Shown here: in pieces, positions 1 through 5,528 of the stretch
Position numbering within the stretch: position 1 is the first letter of the stretch
Layout: each line of letters starts with the position of its first letter
Program-made: the position numbers and the translations under genes
The notes under the pieces: generated by a model
Told to the model about the DNA's origin: nothing
Databases searched by the model: none
What the model saw: the letters and a program-made list of their open reading frames with translations, nothing else
DNA from: an uncultured Collinsella sp.
Lineage (GTDB): Bacteria > Actinomycetota > Coriobacteriia > Coriobacteriales > Coriobacteriaceae
Length of the DNA stretch: 5,891 nucleotides
Direction: 5' to 3'
NCBI GenBank assembly: GCA_934655835.1
Contig: CAKUHM010000093.1
Span: 1-5,891 of the forward strand

Positions 1-1016
1 TTCACCGCGCCGGCACGCACCAGCAGCGCCTCGGCGCCATCGTAGTCCATGCGCACGCGCGAGCGAATCACGCTGGGATAGGGATCATAGTGGCGAACGT
101 GGCCCTGCGCATCGAGCTCGATATCGACGGTAAACGCCAGACGGTCCTCGTCGGGACGAAGCGAGCACAGGTCGTTCGACAAGCGCTCGGGCAGCATAGG
201 CAGCACGCGATCGGCCAGATACACCGATGTTGTGCGATGGCGCGCCTCAAGATCGATATGCCCGTCCCAGGCCACGTAGTGTGAAACGTCGGCGATGTGG
301 ACGCCCAACTTGTAACCGCCATCGGGCGTGCGCTCCAGCGAGATGGCATCGTCAAAGTCGCGCGCGTCGACCGGGTCGATCGTGATGACAAAACGGTCGC
401 GCAGATCGCGCCGGAGCGGATCTTTGAGCGCCGCGGCCACATCGAGCGAAAGGCTCTCGGCCTCGACCAGCGCCGCCTCGGGATAGCTATCGGTATAGCC
501 ATAACGCGCCATTACATACTGAACGCCCAGGTCGGGCGCGTCATCGCCGCCAATGCGACGCTCAATCGTCACCGTGCCCGATTCCAAGCGCGTCGGATAG
601 GTCAGAATGCGTGCGACCACAGCGTCACCGGGATGAACGCCCAAGCGCTCAGCCGAAGTGTCCTCGGGCAAAATGAAGAAATCGGCCTTGAGGCGCGAAT
701 CGAGCGGCTCGATCACGCCGAGCGGACCGGCGGTCTGGTACGTCCCCACCACACTGATGGCGGCGCGCTCGACGACCCCCTCGATCACGGCACGACGCTC
801 ACCGTGCGGGCTGTTCTTAATGCTCACGGCGACGGTATCGCCATCCATGATCTCGCGCTTACCGCGACCCATGACTTTGTAGTCGCCGTTCTCGGTTATG
901 ACATAGGCGCTGTGCTCATGGAGCTGCACGCGTCCGGTCAGACCCGGGCGGCGCTCGCTGCGCACCGGTCCACGCTTGTTGCGGGCACCGCGCTTATGCT
1001 TGTTATTGCGCCCCAT
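1..1016 (-). CDS. rnr: Ribonuclease R (3'-5' exoribonuclease, RNB family), 5' part only
   Basis: Processive 3'-to-5' exoribonuclease that degrades structured RNA; in bacteria RNase R works in mRNA and rRNA turnover and with tmRNA-SmpB. The frame is open from an ATG at 1014-1016 to the window edge, giving 338 complete codons of a protein that is usually about 700-800 residues, so the C-terminal half (rest of RNB, S1 domain) lies outside. Residues 1-25 are a basic tail rich in Arg, Lys and Asn. Residues about 26-150 fit the N-terminal cold-shock-like OB domains. The RNB domain starts near 205 and shows the catalytic acidic cluster in DPVDARDFDDA (D214, D220, D222, D223, matching the four metal-binding aspartates of E. 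coli RNase R), then HIADVSHYV (240-248) and LADRVLPMLPERLSNDL (267-283). The start is backed by AGGAGG at 1021-1026, four bases upstream. A terminator separates it from ftsX, so it probably has its own promoter. smpB is a common neighbour of this family, but none is visible here. Confidence 0.96.
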   Translation of the reverse strand, partial: MGRNNKHKRGARNKRGPVRSERRPGLTGRVQLHEHSAYVITENGDYKVMGRGKREIMDGDTVAVSIKNSPHGERRAVIEGVVERAAISVVGTYQTAGPLGVIEPLDSRLKADFFILPEDTSAERLGVHPGDAVVARILTYPTRLESGTVTIERRIGGDDAPDLGVQYVMARYGYTDSYPEAALVEAESLSLDVAAALKDPLRRDLRDRFVITIDPVDARDFDDAISLERTPDGGYKLGVHIADVSHYVAWDGHIDLEARHRTTSVYLADRVLPMLPERLSNDLCSLRPDEDRLAFTVDIELDAQGHVRHYDPYPSVIRSRVRMDYDGAEALLVRAGAV

Positions 1017-1086
1017 GGGGCCTCCTAACTATCGATTGCATACTCCAAAGAGTCTACCCAAATGATCCCTATGCGACAGAGGAATC
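1017..1086 (-). promoter_or_regulatory. Leader/promoter region of rnr (weak promoter candidate)
   Basis: This short gap lies between the ftsX terminator and the rnr start and must hold the rnr promoter if rnr is not fed by readthrough. Reading the minus strand, the best hexamer pair I see is CTGTCG and TAGACT with a 17-base spacer, a weak match to TTGACA/TATAAT. The strong Shine-Dalgarno AGGAGG (1021-1026) is the only unambiguous element. Confidence 0.3.
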
Positions 1087-1120
1087 AAAAAACGGGCCGC
1101 CCCATAAGAGACGACCCGTT
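1087..1120 (-). terminator. Rho-independent terminator after ftsX
   Basis: On the minus strand an 11-bp stem (arms 1110-1120 and 1091-1101, starting AACGGG and closing CCCGTT, with two G-U pairs) encloses an 8-base loop and runs into six T residues at its 3' side. The plus strand has no T run after the hairpin and would have C-A mismatches where the minus-strand RNA has G-U pairs, so the terminator works in one direction only. It ends the ftsE-ftsX transcript 25 bases after the ftsX stop codon. Confidence 0.85.
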
Positions 1121-1144
1121 GAAAGAAATGAATTCCAGGCATGC

Positions 1145-2065
1145 CTACACGCGCAGGTAGCGGCGCATGGCAATGGCAGAACCAAAAAGACCGATAATCA
1201 CGCCGACCAAAATCAGCGCAGCATAGGTCACCAGGTAGTACTGCATCGGCAGGGCAAACGACATCCAGCCGATGCTCTCCTGCAAACGCGGAATCATCAG
1301 ATTGCGCAGCAGCTCCAGAACGCCGATGGAAAGCAGCGAGCCCAAAATGGCCTGCAGTACGCCCTCGGTGATAAACGGGCCGCGAATGAAGCCGTTGCTG
1401 GCGCCGACCAGACGCATAATCGCAATCTCACGACGACGCGCCGTGATGGACAGGCGAATCGTGTTGTTGATGAAGATGAATGCGATAAAGGTCAGAAGGC
1501 CAACGAGCACCACGGCGGCGATGCGGATGTAGTTGGTCACCTGGAACAGGCGGCTCACTTCCTCCTGGCCGTACAGCACGCTCGCGTTGACGTCGCCGTC
1601 ATCCGCGATCTTCTGGAAGTCGGTGTTCTTCTTGAGCTTCTCTGCCGTGCTCTCGACCTTGGACGGATCGTCCATCTCAATTGCAAACGAAGCCGGCAGC
1701 GGGTTCTGGCCATCGAGCGCGCTCATGGTGGCGTCGGCGTTGCCCGACATCTTGCTCGTATACTCGGCCAGCGCGTCATCCTTGTCCTTGTAGGTCACGG
1801 ACTTGACGTTGCTCCATGTCTTAAGCTCAGCCTCAAAAGCCTGAACATCGGCCTGATCGGCGTCATCGCTAATGAACGCGTTGATGACAACCTGATCCTC
1901 GACGGTGCCGATCACGGAGTTCAGCATCGCGGAGCCCATGATGAACAGGCCGATGATAAACAGCGAAAGGAAGATCGTGATGACGGCGCCGAGCGAGGTA
2001 GTCCAGTTACGGAAGAAGTGGCTGATTGCCTCTTTGAAGGAGTAGCCCACGTTAGTTGGTGCCAT
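1145..2065 (-). CDS. ftsX: Cell division protein FtsX (membrane subunit of FtsEX)
   Basis: Integral membrane partner of FtsE. The FtsEX complex resembles an ABC transporter but transmits a mechanical signal across the membrane to activate peptidoglycan hydrolases at the division site. The protein is 306 residues, normal for Gram-positive FtsX. It has the family layout: a short cytoplasmic N-terminus, TM1 about 24-48, a large extracellular loop about 50-178 (the hydrolase-binding domain, with the conserved-looking NPLPASF at 121-127), then TM2 182-202, TM3 about 230-252 and TM4 about 275-298, with a short basic C-terminus. The cytoplasmic coupling segment RREIAIMRLVGAS (211-223) is typical of FtsX/MacB-type permeases. 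The ATG lies inside the ftsE 3' end with a 14-base overlap, and a GGGGAGG element lies about 11 bases upstream within ftsE. The two are therefore cotranscribed and probably translationally coupled. The extracellular partner hydrolase is not in the window. Confidence 0.96.
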   Translation of the reverse strand: MAPTNVGYSFKEAISHFFRNWTTSLGAVITIFLSLFIIGLFIMGSAMLNSVIGTVEDQVVINAFISDDADQADVQAFEAELKTWSNVKSVTYKDKDDALAEYTSKMSGNADATMSALDGQNPLPASFAIEMDDPSKVESTAEKLKKNTDFQKIADDGDVNASVLYGQEEVSRLFQVTNYIRIAAVVLVGLLTFIAFIFINNTIRLSITARRREIAIMRLVGASNGFIRGPFITEGVLQAILGSLLSIGVLELLRNLMIPRLQESIGWMSFALPMQYYLVTYAALILVGVIIGLFGSAIAMRRYLRV

Positions 2066-3272
2066 AGTTGCCGTAACCTCCCCTCTCCTGGTCGCGGATA
2101 ACGTGGCCGCCCTCGAGGGCGATCACGCGACGGTGCATGCTATCGACCATCTCGCGGTCGTGCGTGGCGACGATCACGGTGGTGCCGGTGCGGTTAATGC
2201 GCTCGAGCAGCTTCATGATGCCCAGCGAGATCGCCGGGTCGAGGTTACCCGTGGGCTCGTCGCAGATCAGCAGCGGCGGACGGTTGACCATAGCGCGGGC
2301 GACGGCAACGCGCTGCTGCTCGCCACCGGAAAGCTGGTCGGGCAGCGAGTCCATCTGATCGGCCAGACCGACCAGACGCAGCACCTCGGGCACCTGGCTG
2401 CGAATGACGCCCCTGGGCTTGCCGATGCACTGCAGGGCAAACGCCACGTTTTCGTAGGCGGTCTTTTGCGGCAGAAGCTTAAAGTCCTGGAACACGGCGC
2501 CAATCTGGCGGCGCAGGAACGGAACCTTGCGGTTCTTGATCTTCATGAGGTCCTGACCGGCAACCAAAATGCGGCCGCTCGTCGGCTTGACGTCGCGGTT
2601 GAGCGTCGACAGCAGCGTGGTCTTACCCGAGCCGGAATGACCGACCAGGAAGACGAACTCGCCCGGATAGATCTCAATGTTGATGTCGTCAAGTGCAGGC
2701 TTGTTGGGCTGTGCCGGATAGATCTTGGTGACATGCTCCATAAGGATGACGGGCTCGACACCGGCCTGCTTGGCCATCTTCTTGCGGCTGGCCTGCGGAT
2801 CGATGGGCGCAAACACCGACGTAAAATCGGGGTTGTTGAGCGCGTTATCGAGGCTTGCGACCTCGGCTGCCTGATCGCTCTCGACCACCGGGGCGGCAGG
2901 CTGCGTGGGATCGGGAATAGCGGCAAAGAGGCCAGACTGCGCAGACTGAGGAGCCGGTGTCGCAGGAGCCATGGGGTCGGGAATGCCGGCCATGCTAGGC
3001 TGCGGCGCGGCGGCGCCAGCCTGAGGCTGCTCCACGCGAGCGGTCACAGCCTGAACGGGCTCAAAACCCGCCGTGCCGGAAAGCGCAACATCGCTGGTGG
3101 GATTGTAGGCAAAGGGATCGGATGCCGGCTGTGCCTGATCTGCCGGCTGAGCGGGGGCCTGAGCAACAGGCTGGCCCTCTGAATCCGGAGTGGCGAAACG
3201 ACTGCCCTGGACGCCTGCCTGCGTCTTGGGGGCATCATCGCCCGCACCGGAGGTACGGAAGTGGTTACCCAC
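2052..3272 (-). CDS. ftsE: Cell division ATP-binding protein FtsE with long N-terminal extension
   Basis: Cytoplasmic ABC ATPase that drives FtsX. Residues 175-396 form a complete ABC domain: Walker A GHSGSGKT (211-218), Q-loop glutamine at 262, signature LSGGEQQ (314-320), Walker B ICDEP (336-340, D338/E339) and H-loop His371. IGAVFQDFKLLP and CDEPTGNLDP are FtsE-like. FtsE is usually about 220-230 residues; this one is 406 because about 175 extra residues precede the domain. The extension is rich in Ala, Pro, Gln, Ser and Asp, looks disordered, and repeats an A-[GA]-IPDP motif near 95-100 and 117-122. The start is a GTG with a strong AAGGAG five bases upstream. Internal Met166 and Met178 lack a comparable ribosome binding site, so the extension is most likely translated. 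The gene overlaps ftsX by 14 bases. The ABC identity is certain; the role of the extension is unknown. Confidence 0.95.
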   Translation of the reverse strand: MGNHFRTSGAGDDAPKTQAGVQGSRFATPDSEGQPVAQAPAQPADQAQPASDPFAYNPTSDVALSGTAGFEPVQAVTARVEQPQAGAAAPQPSMAGIPDPMAPATPAPQSAQSGLFAAIPDPTQPAAPVVESDQAAEVASLDNALNNPDFTSVFAPIDPQASRKKMAKQAGVEPVILMEHVTKIYPAQPNKPALDDINIEIYPGEFVFLVGHSGSGKTTLLSTLNRDVKPTSGRILVAGQDLMKIKNRKVPFLRRQIGAVFQDFKLLPQKTAYENVAFALQCIGKPRGVIRSQVPEVLRLVGLADQMDSLPDQLSGGEQQRVAVARAMVNRPPLLICDEPTGNLDPAISLGIMKLLERINRTGTTVIVATHDREMVDSMHRRVIALEGGHVIRDQERGGYGNYGTN

Positions 3273-3312
3273 TGGTGCTCCTTATCGTCGTGCGTTTAAA
3301 CTACATGAGCGC

Positions 3313-3342
3313 TTTATATTTTAGCAGCAATGCCTTTGCTGC
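3313..3342 (-). promoter_or_regulatory. Probable ftsE promoter with inverted repeat
   Basis: Upstream of the ftsE start the minus strand has AT-rich -10 candidates, TAAAAT (3318-3323) and TATAAA (3313-3318), in an otherwise GC-rich region. Directly upstream of TAAAAT lies a perfect 7-bp inverted repeat, GCAGCAA / TTGCTGC (3324-3330 and 3336-3342, 5-base centre), in the space where a -10/-35 spacer would be. No good -35 is seen, which could mean the promoter is activated or repressed by a protein binding the repeat. Start site and regulator are inferred. Confidence 0.4.
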
Positions 3343-3431
3343 ACATAAGAAGCATGGCGCGCCTTGGGTTCCCGTCGGCCCCCTTGAATATCAACTTCAT
3401 CCGAACACCTCCCCCGTCCGCCTCAATCGGG
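3343..3431. other. Junction between core ftsE upstream region and accessory block
   Basis: No gene can be supported here. Short open frames that cross it run antisense into ftsE or end in non-coding sequence and lack ribosome binding sites. It is the divergent intergenic space between the minus-strand ftsE and the plus-strand cassette, and the likely place where acquired DNA begins. Confidence 0.5.
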
Positions 3432-3437
3432 TATACT
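3432..3437 (+). promoter_or_regulatory. Candidate -10 box driving the short RNA / abi leader
   Basis: TATACT matches the bacterial -10 consensus TATAAT in 5 of 6 positions and lies just before the hairpin cassette; initiation would fall near 3443-3447. No convincing -35 is present at 16-18 bases, so the call rests on the -10 and on the terminator downstream needing a transcript to end. Confidence 0.4.
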
Positions 3438-3443
3438 TCAGTC

Positions 3444-3508
3444 ATTGTGAAAAGCCCTAGGGCTTTTAGCGGCTGCGGGTACCTGTACCTTCAGCCGCAT
3501 TTTTCTTA
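3444..3508 (+). ncRNA. Candidate small structured RNA upstream of the Abi gene
   Basis: If transcription starts after the TATACT box and stops at the following terminator, it makes an RNA of about 60 bases with two stem-loops. The first is the perfect 18-bp palindrome AAAAGCCCTAGGGCTTTT (3450-3467). The second is the GC-rich terminator hairpin (3469-3498). No open frame with a start and ribosome binding site fits inside it. It sits immediately before a gene for an Abi_2/AbiF-like HEPN protein, a family reported to be associated with a non-coding RNA that acts as antitoxin, so it may be such an RNA. The alternatives are a simple attenuator leader or a decayed terminator pair. Ends are approximate and expression is untested. 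Confidence 0.4.
3450..3467. repeat. Perfect 18-bp palindrome
   Basis: AAAAGCCCTAGGGCTTTT is identical to its own reverse complement. As RNA it would fold as a 7-bp stem with a CUAG loop; as DNA it could be a dimer binding site just downstream of the candidate promoter. It is one base away from the next hairpin arm. Confidence 0.85.
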
Positions 3509-3514
3509 TCTTTT
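3469..3514 (+). terminator. Rho-independent terminator / attenuator ahead of abi
   Basis: A 7-bp GC-rich stem, GCGGCTG (3469-3475) with CAGCCGC (3492-3498), is extended past a 2x2 internal loop by a second stem, GGTA (3478-3481) with TACC (3486-3489), around a CCTG loop. It is followed by a T-rich tail (3500-3514, TTTTTCTTATCTTTT). The opposite strand has no T run after the hairpin, so it faces the plus strand. No plus-strand gene precedes it, so its only substrate is a transcript starting about 25-40 bases upstream. The abi ribosome binding site begins right after the tail, so abi would be expressed by readthrough. Confidence 0.75.
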
Positions 3515-3523
3515 GGAGCCGAT

Positions 3524-4453
3524 ATGGGAGATTCCGGCACCGCCACAACAAGGGAACGGCCACTCATCGGCGCCGCCCAGCAAGTCCGCCACCTCAAGGA
3601 CCGAGGGGTCCGCTTCGAGCTGACAGACGAGCGGGAGGCCGAGCGGTTCCTGCGAGAGAGCAACTTCTTCTTCAAGGTGAAGGCGTTCGCGAAGTGCTTC
3701 TCCCGCTACACCAACCCCGACTCGGAGCACTTCGGCTCCTACATCAACCTCGACTTCGCCCACCTCGCCGAGCTCACGAGGCTCGACCACCACCTTCGCG
3801 AGACAGTCCTCTCCCTCACACTCGACATCGAGCACTACATGAAGGTCGAGCTCAACAAGATGATCATGGACGAGGGAGACGATCCCTACGAGCTCATGGC
3901 GTCCTTCTTCAATTCCGAGCGCGAGAGAAAGGTCAGGGTACTCGAGAAGAGGGTCGATCTCGACTCTGTTCGGTCGAAAGCCCCGACGGTCATGGGCCTG
4001 TCCGGAGACCTGGCCGCCCAGGACGCCGAGACCGTCATCTCCGCTCTAGCCTCCATTCTGCACCTTGCATCGGATTCGCTCGACGGGATAGGCCCCGAGC
4101 ACACCGAGAGGAGTCTCGCCGGGCTGGGAGGGTCCTCATACACCCGCGGGCTCATCGAGAAGTACGGAGACCCTGGACACATGGCGGTCGAGGAGCTGGG
4201 GATCGACCGCGAGCTCGTGTCACTCACTAAGAGAGCGCCCATCGTCCACGACTTCACCGCCCTCGCCCTCTGCTACATGCACATAGCCAAGAGCGAGAAC
4301 GCAAGAGGGGACGCCGCCGGGCAGCTCCGAGCCCTGCGCAGACGATTCATGGCGCACAGGGACTACTTCTCCAAGCAGGGCGAGCTGAAGAACGGCCTGG
4401 CCATGCTCAGCGAGGTCATGGACAAGACGGCTGACCGGCTCTCACGGCCATAG
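3524..4453 (+). CDS. Abi_2 / AbiF-like abortive infection protein (HEPN ribonuclease family)
   Basis: A 309-residue soluble protein with the architecture of the Abi_2 (AbiD/AbiF) family, whose members give phage resistance by abortive infection and are proposed HEPN-fold RNases. The N-terminal helix LIGAAQQVRHLKDRGV (14-29), the aromatic stretch LRESNFFFKVKAF (43-55), and the block LDHHLRETVLSLTLDIEHYM (87-106) match the order of conserved family segments. Near the C-terminus RRFMAH (273-278) is an R-x4-H HEPN active-site motif, equivalent to the RNxxAH of relatives; it is followed by a helical tail. No signal peptide or membrane segment is seen. The ATG has GGAG at 3515-3518, five bases upstream. 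A terminator-like hairpin ends just before the ribosome binding site. Ten of 28 Arg codons are AGA or AGG, unlike the ftsE neighbour, which suggests acquisition. The family call is from motifs seen by eye; that it is a toxin held by an RNA is inference. Confidence 0.8.
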   Translation: MGDSGTATTRERPLIGAAQQVRHLKDRGVRFELTDEREAERFLRESNFFFKVKAFAKCFSRYTNPDSEHFGSYINLDFAHLAELTRLDHHLRETVLSLTLDIEHYMKVELNKMIMDEGDDPYELMASFFNSERERKVRVLEKRVDLDSVRSKAPTVMGLSGDLAAQDAETVISALASILHLASDSLDGIGPEHTERSLAGLGGSSYTRGLIEKYGDPGHMAVEELGIDRELVSLTKRAPIVHDFTALALCYMHIAKSENARGDAAGQLRALRRRFMAHRDYFSKQGELKNGLAMLSEVMDKTADRLSRP

Positions 4454-4478
4454 CGGACACGTCTCGTAGCACCAGAAG

Positions 4479-4667
4479 TCAGCTCTCCGCATCCATCACC
4501 GCCCAGCCCACAGGTGCAATACTCGGAATAGATATTAGACAAGAGGGACAGGTGGCCTGATAGTCCCCCGATTTTGTCCTGCGCTGCATCGAGGCGGAGG
4601 CATATACCGCCTTTCGAGCGCGCGTGACGCCGACGTATAGCAGGCCGATTTCCTCGATAAGCCCGTC
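4479..4667 (-). pseudogene. Remnant of the 3' end of a UvrD/PcrA-like helicase gene
   Basis: On the minus strand the frame reads DGLIEEIGLLYVGVTRARK, from 4667 downward. This is close to helicase motif VI of the UvrD/Rep/PcrA superfamily 1A (EERRLLYVGVTRAR), whose arginine contacts ATP. The continuation includes CPSCLISIPSI, resembling the PSRFL-x-(E/D)-IP segment that follows motif VI near the end of such proteins, then a stop at 4479. Upstream of 4667 the similarity ends abruptly where another gene fragment on the opposite strand begins. Only about 60 of some 650-750 codons remain, with no start or ribosome binding site, so it cannot make a helicase. It marks a recombination or deletion scar. 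Confidence 0.65.
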
Positions 4668-4671
4668 TGGC

Positions 4672-4812
4672 GCTCTGCGCATCGACCCGAAGGCAAAGGG
4701 AGCCCAGAAGCTTGACGCTGCCATCAAGGCATGGCAGGACGCACAGGAGAACCTCAAGTCGGGGAAGATGACTCGGGACGGTTACGGTCTCCGGCGCGTC
4801 TCGTTCAAATGA
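4672..4812 (+). pseudogene. Orphan 3' end of an unrecognised gene
   Basis: A plus-strand frame running into TGA at 4810-4812 reads protein-like, with a charged amphipathic helix (KLDAAIKAWQDAQENLKSGK) followed by MTRDGYGLRRVSFK. The upstream part of the same open frame (4624-4671) is antisense to the helicase remnant and probably not its own. I see no ribosome binding site before the nearest ATG. The abrupt switch of coding sense near 4668 suggests two truncated genes joined end to end. I do not recognise the family; it could also be chance coding-like sequence. Confidence 0.35.
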
Positions 4813-4973
4813 CCAGAGCGGTTTGGGAAAGCGAATAAGCTCCCTTTCCGCCTGCCACACCCTCGCATATCCGCCACTCACCGAGCATCGCTGACTGCGG
4901 TTTCCCCCATTGCATGGGACGTAAATTTCAAAATTCCGCGCACATCCCGGCGCCAAACCACGTTATGCCCTAT
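4813..4973. other. Non-coding stretch upstream of the sigma factor gene
   Basis: No supported gene. A small perfect inverted repeat, CCCAT-TGC-ATGGG (4906-4918), and an AT-rich patch (4922-4935) lie where a promoter for the sigma factor could be, but no clear -35/-10 pair or ECF-type autoregulatory promoter can be picked. The long minus-strand frame crossing this stretch is antisense to abi and the fragments and does not look like a protein. Confidence 0.5.
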
Positions 4974-4991
4974 AGGAGGTGAGGGAAGAGA

Positions 4992-5528
4992 ATGCAAGGC
5001 TTTCCATACGGCAGCAACGGCAGGACGGACGCGCCAGGCCGCGAAAACGACTCTTTGGTGGGGCGCTTCGCAGAGGAGCACTACGACGAGGTATACCGCT
5101 ACTGCGCGCGAAGGCTCCCCTCGAAAGAGGATGCCCGAGACGTGACTCAGGAGGTGTTCCTTCGACTCGTGCGGAGCGATGCGCTATACGCCGAGCATGG
5201 AAAGCCCCTCGCGTATCTCTACACCTGCGCGCGCAACGTCTGTGCCGACTTCTACCGAGGCCAAAAACCGGTTGGCACCTTGGACGAGGACGATGCGCCG
5301 GCAATTCCTGACGCGCGGCATGTGGACATGGACGGACGGCTGATCATGGCAGATGCCCTTGCCCGCCTTACGGAAGAGGAGCGCGAGGTCATCGAGCTGC
5401 GCTACGGCCAGGACCTGCCTATGTCCGACATCTCCGCCGTGACGGGGAAGTCGAGGTTCGCCCTCTATCGAATCGAGCGGCGCGCGCTCGGCAGGCTCAA
5501 GGAACTGATGGGAGAAGGCCATGAATGA
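4992..5528 (+). CDS. ECF-type sigma-70 family RNA polymerase sigma factor
   Basis: Alternative sigma factor that directs RNA polymerase to a small set of promoters. The 178-residue protein has only the two domains typical of group 4 (ECF) factors. Sigma-2 spans about 26-90, with HYDEVYRYCARRL, then DARDVTQEVFLRL (48-59, the region 2.2 core-binding motif) and PLAYLYTCARNVCADFYR (72-89, regions 2.3-2.4 for -10 melting and contact). A 25-residue acidic linker follows, then sigma-4 about 117-173, with LTEEEREVIELRYGQDLPMS and a helix-turn-helix ending LYRIERRALGRLKELM for -35 contact. The ATG is preceded by AGGAGGTGAG (4974-4983), about 12 bases upstream, slightly far but the best site. The 3' end overlaps the next gene by 8 bases, which suggests a coupled regulator. 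The target promoters and inducing signal cannot be told from here. Confidence 0.9.
   Translation: MQGFPYGSNGRTDAPGRENDSLVGRFAEEHYDEVYRYCARRLPSKEDARDVTQEVFLRLVRSDALYAEHGKPLAYLYTCARNVCADFYRGQKPVGTLDEDDAPAIPDARHVDMDGRLIMADALARLTEEEREVIELRYGQDLPMSDISAVTGKSRFALYRIERRALGRLKELMGEGHE

Noticed and set aside
87..104. HEPN R-x-H-like motif in the first conserved block of the Abi protein as a second active site
   Set aside because: R92 and H104 are separated by eleven residues, not four to six, so only the C-terminal R273-x4-H278 motif is supported. The coordinates given here are residue numbers within the 3524-4453 product.
297..1028. Plus-strand open frame of 243 codons antisense to rnr
   Set aside because: The minus strand encodes RNase R with an intact catalytic aspartate cluster; the plus-strand product has no family-like motifs and no ribosome binding site.
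2103..3182. Long plus-strand open frame of 359 codons antisense to ftsE
   Set aside because: It is a shadow of the GC-rich ftsE gene in the opposite strand, has no ribosome binding site and low-complexity content, and ftsE itself has a complete ABC domain with all motifs.
3444..3508. Reading the two hairpins as a CRISPR repeat or type III tandem-repeat antitoxin
   Set aside because: There is only one copy of each hairpin and no direct repeats with spacers, so neither a CRISPR array nor a repeat-type antitoxin can be claimed.
3122..3623. Plus-strand frames spanning the ftsE-abi intergenic region
   Set aside because: They begin inside ftsE or in the intergenic space without ribosome binding sites, and cross the hairpins and terminator, which explain the sequence better.
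4826..4857. GGAAAG / CTTTCC inverted repeat as a terminator after the orphan fragment
   Set aside because: Only about 6 bp of stem with a loop over ten bases and no T run on either strand, so it does not meet terminator criteria.
4363..4956. Minus-strand open frame of 197 codons across the abi 3' end and the scar zone
   Set aside because: It is antisense to abi, runs through the helicase remnant in a different frame, and has erratic composition rich in Cys and Arg; no start signal supports it.
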